Shown: in pieces, positions 6,510 to 12,177 of the stretch
Layout: every line of letters starts with the position of its first letter
Position numbering within the stretch: position 1 is the stretch's first letter
DNA from: PWQG01 sp041685555
GTDB taxonomy: Bacteria; Pseudomonadota; Gammaproteobacteria; Pseudomonadales; Pseudohongiellaceae
Length of the DNA stretch: 12,177 nt
Assembly (NCBI GenBank): GCA_041685555.1
Contig: JAWLFN010000063.1
Coordinates: 1 to 12,177 of the forward strand
Direction of reading: 5' to 3'
The notes under the pieces: generated by a model
The model's input: the letters and a program-made list of their open reading frames with translations, nothing else
What the model was told of the DNA's origin: nothing
The model's database searches: none
Made by a program: the position numbers and the translations under genes

Positions 6510-6556
6510 GGAAAAGAGGGACAGTCCCTCTTTTCCCTCTTCCCGGTCCCGATTTT
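6510..6556 (-). terminator. Copy E of the GGGACTGTCCC element, terminator of the chemosensory operon
   Basis: GGAAAAGAGGGA (6510-6521), loop CAG and TCCCTCTTTTCC (6525-6536) make a perfect 12-bp stem. A pyrimidine-rich arm with CGGTCCCGATTTTC follows to 6556 and abuts the stop codon of the HsbR-type gene (6557-6559). On the minus-strand transcript the hairpin lies about 20 bases after that stop and is followed by a short U-run, so it can end the six-gene operon. Its left edge touches the break point of the HTH remnant. Confidence 0.75.
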
Positions 6557-8263
6557 CTAGAATCGATACAGTACTTTTACTTCGGTTCCGCATTCGGAAT
6601 AGGTGACGGAATCGGCCAGTTCGGTGATCAGGGCAATGCCTCGGCCCCAGCGCCGGGATCGGTCCTCGGGCGGTTTCCAGTCCCTGGCAATGAAACCGAT
6701 GCCACTGTCCTGGACCAGAATGGTCAGCTCGCCGCCATCCTCGGTGTAATAGCATTGCAGGTTCAGCCGGATCCAGCCCGGCAGCATGGCGGCCTGCTCG
6801 AGCAGTGCCTCACGTTCCTCGTAATACTGGCAGAAACCGGTCGGCTCATCCTTGATGCTGGAGTCGAGTACCAGTACCCCGTGATCGAGGGCATTGTTGT
6901 AGAGTTCGGTGAGGATCGTTTCGAGAGTCGTGATATGCGATGCTAGCTGGCTCCCCGGGGACAGTCCGCTCAGCAGCTCGGAGAACCGGGGTACTACGGC
7001 GAGCTGTTCTCCACACCACTCGGCGCTCCACTGCCAGTGATTGACGGCTTTCCGGGTCACTGGACGCTCCTCGATGATCTCGGCCAGCCGGCCCAGTGGG
7101 ATGTCCACAAGTGTGATGTCGTCCTCGGGCTGGTGGCCGTCAAGGTGACGGTCCAACAGCGTAGTGATGCCGTCCAGCGGGGATTCTCCGGACTCGAAAC
7201 TGGAGATCGTGTCCACCAGGCTTGCCTCGCTCAACATCCGCCCATTCTGGTTAGTGGCCTCGTGCAGCCCATCGCTGCGGATCAGCAATCGGTCGGTCAG
7301 TTCGAACTGGTATTGCTCCGGACGTGCATTCAGCTCGGCCTGGATGCCCAGCGGCAGGTGACGCGACTCCAGCGCAGTGGTGACCCCGTGATCCAGTAGT
7401 AGAGCATCCGGAAGACCACCGTTCCAGAACGTGAAGAAGTTGTTTTTCACATCTACCGTCACCAGACAGGCTGCCATGAACAGATCGACTGGAAGGAGTT
7501 CGTATAAACGGTCATTGATGGCCGCCAGCAATGCGGCATCGCTGAGACCCTGCTCGCACATCGAGCGGAACAGGGTGGCGACCGGTAGTGCCCCGACAGC
7601 CGCCGTCATGCCATGACCCGTGAAGTCGGCAACCAGAATCCGCACATTGCCATCCGGCAGGCGCGCGGTCAGTACCAGATCGCCGCAGAAAGCCTCGGCC
7701 GGTCGCTGGAGAATGCGCAGTGCGTCAATGGGTGTGCTGTGCTCCTGTACCAGGCGGGTGAAAATCCGGTCCGCCAGACGCTCGCCATCACGGGTCACGT
7801 TGAGCAGATTCTCGATGGTCCGGTTCTTGCCGGAAAGCTCATCGTACATCTGCCTGATCCGTTCCATGGCACGTATGCGAGCCTCCAGAATGACAAAGCT
7901 GAAGGGCTTGCTCATGAAGTCATCGCCACCCGCGTCGATACACCGGGCCAGGGCATCGTCGTTGCGCAACGCGGTCAGGAAAATGACCGGAACGAAGCGC
8001 GAGCCGCAACGCTTCTTGAGCTGGTGGGTTATCTGGTAGCCATTCATCTCCGGCATCATGATGTCCATGAAGACGATATCAAAGGCATGGCGGTCAAACA
8101 GCGCCAGCGCATCCTGGCCGTTGACGGCAATGTCGACCTCGAAACCGAGTTTTTTCAACATCGCGGCCAGCATTTTGCAGTTGGCCGGTTTGTCGTCGAC
8201 GACCAGCGCGTGACCGCGGTTTTGCGTGTTCTCTTGGGCCGGGCTTGCGGAAATGGTGTTCAT
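6557..8263 (-). CDS. hsbR: HsbR-type response regulator with PP2C phosphatase and anti-sigma-type kinase domains
   Basis: The product has 568 residues in three parts. Residues 18-135 are a receiver with D23/D24, phospho-acceptor Asp67 (FMDIMMP), Thr97 and Lys119. Residues about 185-390 are a SpoIIE/RsbU-type PP2C phosphatase with metal-binding acids in CGDL (Asp196), ADFTGHGMTAA (Asp213) and EDDITLVD (Asp381/382). Residues about 420-568 are an RsbW-like GHKL kinase with N-box ELYNNALDHG, DSGIGF and WGRGIALI. This matches P. aeruginosa HsbR, which both phosphorylates and dephosphorylates the STAS protein HsbA according to receiver phosphorylation. The HsbA-type gene lies 9 bases upstream, fitting a direct partner. 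The ribosome binding site at ATG 8263 is weak, so translation is probably coupled. It is the last gene of the operon. The matching histidine phosphotransferase (HptB) is not in the window. Confidence 0.88.
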   Translation of the reverse strand: MNTISASPAQENTQNRGHALVVDDKPANCKMLAAMLKKLGFEVDIAVNGQDALALFDRHAFDIVFMDIMMPEMNGYQITHQLKKRCGSRFVPVIFLTALRNDDALARCIDAGGDDFMSKPFSFVILEARIRAMERIRQMYDELSGKNRTIENLLNVTRDGERLADRIFTRLVQEHSTPIDALRILQRPAEAFCGDLVLTARLPDGNVRILVADFTGHGMTAAVGALPVATLFRSMCEQGLSDAALLAAINDRLYELLPVDLFMAACLVTVDVKNNFFTFWNGGLPDALLLDHGVTTALESRHLPLGIQAELNARPEQYQFELTDRLLIRSDGLHEATNQNGRMLSEASLVDTISSFESGESPLDGITTLLDRHLDGHQPEDDITLVDIPLGRLAEIIEERPVTRKAVNHWQWSAEWCGEQLAVVPRFSELLSGLSPGSQLASHITTLETILTELYNNALDHGVLVLDSSIKDEPTGFCQYYEEREALLEQAAMLPGWIRLNLQCYYTEDGGELTILVQDSGIGFIARDWKPPEDRSRRWGRGIALITELADSVTYSECGTEVKVLYRF

Positions 8264-8272
8264 GATGGTTCG

Positions 8273-8578
8273 TTAAAAAATTTCAAACAGCTGTTCAAAT
8301 CGCGCGATGGTGAGGATTCTCTTCAGATCCGCATTGGCGCCGTGTATGGCTACGGCGGCATCCTGGGCCGTGGCGTGTTCGCGGAGCAGTAGCAACATGC
8401 CCAGTGCGGCACTGTCCATGTAACGGGCCTGCCCCAGATCCACGATGTAGCGACCTGATGGCAGAACCTGTTCACGATAGGCTTCCCGGAATGCCCGGTT
8501 GGCCTGGAAATCAAAACGTTCAGGCACCTGAATGGTGAGCTGATTGCGTTCTCTGTCTAAGTGATGCTGGATGATCAT
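8273..8578 (-). CDS. hsbA: HsbA-type STAS-domain anti-sigma factor antagonist
   Basis: The product has 101 residues covering a single STAS domain. The phosphorylation loop reads ARYMDSAALGMLLLL with Ser56 at the conserved site, the same residue number as in P. aeruginosa HsbA. It is expected to be phosphorylated by the kinase domain of the next gene and dephosphorylated by its PP2C domain. In Pseudomonas, unphosphorylated HsbA binds the anti-sigma factor FlgM while phosphorylated HsbA binds the diguanylate cyclase HsbD; the partners here are unknown. The ATG at 8578 has only a weak Shine-Dalgarno match and lies 30 bases after the transducer stop. A generic SpoIIAA/RsbV-like protein is the alternative, but pairing with the adjacent gene makes HsbA more likely. 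Confidence 0.85.
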   Translation of the reverse strand: MIIQHHLDRERNQLTIQVPERFDFQANRAFREAYREQVLPSGRYIVDLGQARYMDSAALGMLLLLREHATAQDAAVAIHGANADLKRILTIARFEQLFEIF

Positions 8579-8607
8579 GGTTGTAGTCCGATCCGGTAGA
8601 ATGTGGT

Positions 8608-9792
8608 TTAGAACAATTGCACCGAGCCCTGGTCCATGGAGCTCTGTGTAACGGCACGATGTTGGTTCTCCTCGTGGAGTCTGGCGGCTTTCTGGACCGC
8701 GTGCTCGAGAGAATCCGGATGGCTGATACGAGACAATTCGTCGCTTAGATGACGACTCTGTGTGATGCGTGACCGGGCACTGTCCAGCGTCTGTCGGGAC
8801 AGATCCTCGAATTGCAAGGCGCGCACGGCGTTGCCGACCGCCTGTTCGATGTCGGGGCCCAGGTGACCCAGCGTATCCACGGTCTGTTGTATCCGGTCGC
8901 TCAGCGTTTCCGCCGAATCAAACAGCTGTTTTATGGTGTCCTTCTGTTTGATGGTGGCGCTCATGTCCGTCGAGGCGGTCCGGTTGACGGTGTCCTGCAC
9001 GCGGCTGATGGCCTGGCGAGTCTCGTACACCTTCTGACGGATGGCGTCATTGAACTGGGAAGAGCGACGCGAGAGGGCCCGGACTTCATCGGCGACTACC
9101 GAGAATCCCCGCCCGGCGTCACCGGCGCGCGCCGCTTCAATGCTGGCATTGAGCGCGAGCAGGTCGGTCTGATCCGCCAGCGAGGAAGAGTTTTCCAGCA
9201 GGCTGAAGATACCATCCAGCTGTTCCAGCATGTCCTCCATGTGATGGGCCGACTGGACACTGAGGCGGCTGATCTCTACCAGGGTATCCACGAAATGCTG
9301 CAGACTCTCGTCCGCCTGCCGTGCAAATTCGCGCATGAACTGACCGATATGCTGTGCTTCTCCATCGTCTTGCGTGATGATCGTTGTATTGCAATGCAAC
9401 AGCTCGGTCTGCTGGCGTGACAGACCCTCCAGCGTCCGGAACGTGCTGGACAGTTCCGACACCGCACTGTGGAGCAGCGTGTGGACCCGGCTCACGTCCT
9501 CATCCACCTCCGATAGCTGGCTGCCCAGCAATGCACCGCAGCGGTTGATCACGTGGCGATACGGGTCGACCGGACCGGTTTCCTGTTCGGGAGACGGGGT
9601 ATCCTGGCGGCCGCGAAGTCGCTCTCCGAGCAGCGGCAGAAAGGCCCCGGCGGCCGCTCCCGTCAGTCCGGCCATCCACCACTCTCCCTGCCACAGGTGC
9701 CAGAATGACAGCAGGCCGACGAGCAGCACACTGCCCGATGCCAATGCCTGTGGCATTGTTGTAGATGCCAGGGCGGGGGAAACTCTGCTCAT
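8608..9792 (-). CDS. Membrane-anchored methyl-accepting chemotaxis-type transducer without a sensor domain
   Basis: The product has 394 residues. Two hydrophobic segments (about 17-33 and 38-56) are joined by only a few residues, so there is no periplasmic ligand domain and no evident HAMP. The rest is a long coiled coil with the MCP signalling tip DLLALNASIEAARAGDAGRG (210-229) followed by FSVVADEVRALSRRSSQ, the CheA/CheW contact region. It ends GSVQLF, not the NWETF-type CheR tether; CheD of this operon ends in nearly the same tail. The ATG overlaps the cheB stop by 4 bases (ATGA), so the two are translationally coupled. The input could come through the membrane helices, the segment 57-110, or another protein. 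The neighbouring STAS and HsbR-type genes suggest that its signal relates to that switch, an inference from position. Confidence 0.85.
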   Translation of the reverse strand: MSRVSPALASTTMPQALASGSVLLVGLLSFWHLWQGEWWMAGLTGAAAGAFLPLLGERLRGRQDTPSPEQETGPVDPYRHVINRCGALLGSQLSEVDEDVSRVHTLLHSAVSELSSTFRTLEGLSRQQTELLHCNTTIITQDDGEAQHIGQFMREFARQADESLQHFVDTLVEISRLSVQSAHHMEDMLEQLDGIFSLLENSSSLADQTDLLALNASIEAARAGDAGRGFSVVADEVRALSRRSSQFNDAIRQKVYETRQAISRVQDTVNRTASTDMSATIKQKDTIKQLFDSAETLSDRIQQTVDTLGHLGPDIEQAVGNAVRALQFEDLSRQTLDSARSRITQSRHLSDELSRISHPDSLEHAVQKAARLHEENQHRAVTQSSMDQGSVQLF

Positions 9793-10868
9793 GCTGTATG
9801 CCTCTCTGTTTTTGAGGATCCGCGGTCTGGCGACGTCAATGCGGTAACGAGGGCTTCGGCGATATCGGACAGGGGCAGTACCTGTGCCGCGGCTCCGCGA
9901 CGTACCGCATCTCCCGGCATACCCCAGACCACGCTGGTCTGCTCATCCTGGGCAATGGTGTGCAGGCCGTCCTGGCGCATGGCCAGCAGTCCATCGCTGC
10001 CGTCGGCACCCATGCCGGTGAGCAGGGCGGCCGTGGCATTGCAGCCGGCGGCCTGCAGCACCGAGCGGAACAGGACATCAACGCTGGGCTTGTGCCGATT
10101 GACGGCCGGGCCGTCGTCCAGTTGGCAGACGTAGCGGGCTCCATCGCGGATGACTTTCAGGTGGCGATCGCCGGGAGCGATATGGACGTTGCCGGGGAGC
10201 ACGACGTCCCCATCCGAGGCTTCCTTTACGGTCAGACGGGTCTGGCGGTTCATGCGATCGGCAAAGGCGGAGCTGAACCCGATCGGGATGTGCTGAGTGA
10301 TCACCACGCCCGGTGTGTCCGGGGGCAGGCCCAGCAGGACCTCGCGAATGGCTTCGGTACCACCGGTCGAAGCGCCAATGGCGATCAGCTGGTCCGTGGT
10401 GCGGAATGTCGCGCCACGGGACGCAGCCGGCACTACTGCAGCGCGGGATGATGCGGACGGAATGCGAGCGATGGCCGCGGTCCGGATCTTGTCGATGAGT
10501 TCTTGTGTGTAATCGACCAGTTTATGGGAGATGTCCAGCTTTGGCTTGGTGACGAAATCGATGGCGCCCAGGGCCAGCGCATCAAAGGTGACATCCGCTC
10601 CTTTTTCCGTGAGGGATGAAACCATGATCACCGGCATGGGCCGCAGACGCATCAGGTTCTGCAGGAAGGTGATGCCATCCATGCGCGGCATTTCAACGTC
10701 CAGCGTCAATACATCCGGATTCAGTGTCTTGATTTTTTCCCGCGCCACATACGGGTCCGGTGCGGTGGCAACAACCTCCATGTCCGGGGCGCTGTTGATG
10801 ATCTCGGAGAGCAGGCGCCGGATCAGCGCGGAGTCATCGATGACCAGTACACGTATTTTCTGTTTCAC
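9789..10868 (-). CDS. cheB: Chemotaxis response regulator protein-glutamate methylesterase CheB
   Basis: The product has 359 residues. The N-terminal receiver has D11/D12, phospho-acceptor Asp57 (LTLDVEMPRMDG) and Lys108. After a Ser/Ala-rich linker (about 132-156) comes the methylesterase domain with the full catalytic triad: Ser167 in GASTGG, His193 in TQHIPIGFS and Asp289 in GMGADGSDG. It removes methyl groups from receptor glutamates and can deamidate glutamines, opposing CheR. The start is GTG (10866-10868), 9 bases after the cheD stop, with GAGG in front. It overlaps the transducer gene by 4 bases. Length and residues are normal for the family and I see no defect. Confidence 0.96.
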   Translation of the reverse strand: MKQKIRVLVIDDSALIRRLLSEIINSAPDMEVVATAPDPYVAREKIKTLNPDVLTLDVEMPRMDGITFLQNLMRLRPMPVIMVSSLTEKGADVTFDALALGAIDFVTKPKLDISHKLVDYTQELIDKIRTAAIARIPSASSRAAVVPAASRGATFRTTDQLIAIGASTGGTEAIREVLLGLPPDTPGVVITQHIPIGFSSAFADRMNRQTRLTVKEASDGDVVLPGNVHIAPGDRHLKVIRDGARYVCQLDDGPAVNRHKPSVDVLFRSVLQAAGCNATAALLTGMGADGSDGLLAMRQDGLHTIAQDEQTSVVWGMPGDAVRRGAAAQVLPLSDIAEALVTALTSPDRGSSKTERHTA

Positions 10869-10877
10869 GGCATGTCC

Positions 10878-11516
10878 TCAGAACAGCTCCACGTTACCGG
10901 AGATCGGTTCGTTTTCCAGTGTATTCAGGTAGCGTTCTTCGCGTTGCAGAATGGTCTCGTTCTTCAGGGCCCTGAGCTTTCTGACCCGGGCCCGTCCGGT
11001 ATCAGGATAGTAGAGCACTTTCCGCGGGCACTGACCGCCCACATCCTCGGCTTCCAGCGTCAGGTGTTCCATCCGGAGATAGTCATGCACAAAACGGATA
11101 TTGGCCTCGCCGATACGCGTCATCTGTGCCAGCACCTGGCCGCCGCCAAAGATCTTCACTTCGAGATTGCTCCGGCGGCCGCCGTTTTTCAGTATGTCAT
11201 TGATCAGCGTTTCCATGGCGTAGTTGCCGTAGCGGGCGGCCGTGGAGTTGTTCCGGGGCAGTGGAGCCGATCCGTCTGCCGGCAGCATGAAATGATTCAT
11301 GCCCCCGATACCCAGCTTGCGGTCCCGTATGCACGCCGAGATGCAGGAACCGAGCACGGTGGTGATCATTTCTCCGGTCAGGGTCACGTAATATTCTCCC
11401 GGCAGTATCTTGGCGGCGAATGTGTCATTCTGCCGATCCCAGTAACGGTTTATGTGGCCATAGCCGGGAAGGGCTCTGGGCACGGCTGCGGGGACTGAAT
11501 CCGGGGTGGTTGACAT
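10878..11516 (-). CDS. cheD: Chemoreceptor glutamine deamidase CheD
   Basis: The product has 212 residues. The catalytic Cys58 lies in VLGSCISACI and His75 in GGMNHFMLP, 17 residues apart exactly as Cys27 and His44 in Thermotoga CheD; Thr52 is placed like Thr21 there. CheD deamidates receptor glutamines and in some bacteria also works with the CheC phosphatase. Residues 1-35 form a longer N-terminal extension than in small CheD proteins, and the C-terminus extends about 50 residues past the core, ending GNVELF, nearly identical to the tail of the transducer in this operon. The start ATG (11516) lies 10 bases after the cheR stop, with AAGTGAG in front. Its place between cheR and cheB matches the cheR-cheD-cheB order of the Pseudomonas che2 cluster. 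Confidence 0.95.
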   Translation of the reverse strand: MSTTPDSVPAAVPRALPGYGHINRYWDRQNDTFAAKILPGEYYVTLTGEMITTVLGSCISACIRDRKLGIGGMNHFMLPADGSAPLPRNNSTAARYGNYAMETLINDILKNGGRRSNLEVKIFGGGQVLAQMTRIGEANIRFVHDYLRMEHLTLEAEDVGGQCPRKVLYYPDTGRARVRKLRALKNETILQREERYLNTLENEPISGNVELF

Positions 11517-11526
11517 TGACAGCGTC

Positions 11527-12177
11527 TCACTTCACACGTTGATAGATGGTGTTGCCAAGAAGACGGAAACGGTCGGAGACTTTGTGCAGCGTTTCCGAGT
11601 GTCCCACGAACAGGTGCCCTCCCGGCTTCAGCTGTTGTGCAAATCGATCGAACAGTCGGCGCTGGGTGTCACGGTCGAAATAGATCACGACATTGCGGCA
11701 GAATATGATGTCGAACGGTTTTCGCATGGGCCACGGTTCCATCAGGTTGAGCTGGCGGAAAGTGACCCGTTCGCGGATCCCGGGCCGGACCCTGACCTGG
11801 TGGTTGCGCTCTCCGGTACCGCGCTGAAACCATTGCTTCAGCGCTGGCGAGGCCAGCGCTTGTACGCGTTCGATGTCATAGATTCCGGTCCGGGCCCGGG
11901 CGATGACACTGGAGTCGAGGTCAGTGGCCAGGATCCGCACATCCCGGTGATCCGGCATTGTGGCATCGACGGTCATGGCCAGAGAGTAGGGTTCCTCTCC
12001 GGTGGAGCATCCGGCCGACCAGATCCGGAGCGATTTCGAGTCCGCGCCTCTGCGCCAGGCCGGGAGCAGCGTGTGCTCCAGGTACTCGAAGTGCTTTGGC
12101 TCCCGGAAGAACGAGGTCAGATTGGTCGTCAGCGCGTTCACGAAATGCTCCAGCTCGCCGTCTTCGTCATCGGCCAG
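11527..12177 (-). CDS. cheR: Chemotaxis protein methyltransferase CheR (5' end outside window)
   Basis: The frame is open to the window edge; 216 residues are visible, so about 60-80 N-terminal residues lie outside. A GTG at 12139-12141 is in frame but internal, since the codons before it (LADDEDGELEHF) continue the family sequence. Visible landmarks are LTTNLTSFFREPKHF, the SAM-binding loop IWSAGCSTGEEPYSLAM, LATDLDSSVI, FDIIFCRNVVIYFD and the end GGHLFVGHSE. CheR transfers methyl groups from S-adenosylmethionine to receptor glutamates. It is the first gene of the operon in view; the promoter and any cheA, cheW or cheY genes would lie beyond 12177. Confidence 0.95.
   Translation of the reverse strand: MADDEDGELEHFVNALTTNLTSFFREPKHFEYLEHTLLPAWRRGADSKSLRIWSAGCSTGEEPYSLAMTVDATMPDHRDVRILATDLDSSVIARARTGIYDIERVQALASPALKQWFQRGTGERNHQVRVRPGIRERVTFRQLNLMEPWPMRKPFDIIFCRNVVIYFDRDTQRRLFDRFAQQLKPGGHLFVGHSETLHKVSDRFRLLGNTIYQRVK

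Noticed and set aside
461..6556. CRISPR array from the spaced palindromes
   Set aside because: The five copies are kilobases apart, differ in orientation and sequence, and are separated by genes, so there are no regular spacers.
6503..6946. Plus-strand frame starting with KRGTVPLFP
   Set aside because: The GTVPLF segment is just the translation of palindromic copy E, and the rest is antisense to the HsbR-type kinase domain.
7613..8392. Plus-strand frame of 259 codons opposite the HsbR-type gene
   Set aside because: It runs across two real minus-strand genes with full domain motifs and has no motif or ribosome binding site of its own.

Overview
The window is GC-rich, densely coded bacterial DNA. 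It is most consistent with a gammaproteobacterium, perhaps a sulfur-oxidising or halophilic relative of the Chromatiales. That placement is an inference from a SoxC/SoxD-type sulfite dehydrogenase pair, a CheR-CheD-CheB module, an HsbR/HsbA-type partner-switching pair and GGGACTGTCCC-type intergenic palindromes. No rRNA, tRNA, CRISPR array, transposase or integrase was seen.

Layout. 1-459 (+) is the 3' end of an outer-membrane beta-barrel gene. 510-1685 (-) is a two-gene unit with a good sigma70-type promoter. Its first gene, a secreted beta-barrel-like protein, is split by a single in-frame amber codon at 1464-1466; its second is a small secreted protein. 1827-3002 (-) is a ClsB-type cardiolipin synthase. 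It is divergent from a YbhN-type membrane protein (3182-4159, +) that is preceded by an 18-codon leader ORF. 4223-6038 (+) holds a Tat-exported SoxC-type molybdoenzyme and its overlapping monohaem cytochrome c. 6087-6508 (-) is a decayed HipBA-like toxin-antitoxin module: the HTH gene has lost its 5' end and hipA has lost its middle. 6557-12177 (-) is one tightly packed six-gene operon in the order cheR (cut by the window edge), cheD, cheB, a sensorless transducer, an HsbA-type STAS protein and an HsbR-type receiver/PP2C/kinase protein.

How the parts work together. CheR, CheB and CheD are the methylation, demethylation and deamidation enzymes for chemoreceptors, and the operon supplies a transducer of its own. 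The last two genes form a phosphorylation-controlled partner switch, known from Pseudomonas for choosing between swimming and surface life. Their placement in one operon suggests that a chemosensory signal and an anti-anti-sigma switch are coupled. CheD and the transducer share a C-terminal G-x-V-[EQ]-L-F tail. The SoxC and cytochrome genes probably form one periplasmic enzyme; no other sox gene is in view. ClsB and YbhN are neighbours in E. coli too, which supports a shared role in membrane lipids.

Five copies of a palindromic element with A/T-rich shoulders lie in the intergenic gaps (461-502, 1766-1826, 3047-3090, 6037-6086, 6510-6556). Four sit at gene ends and look like rho-independent terminators. 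Two flank the hipBA remnant exactly, one of them touching the break point of the truncated HTH gene.
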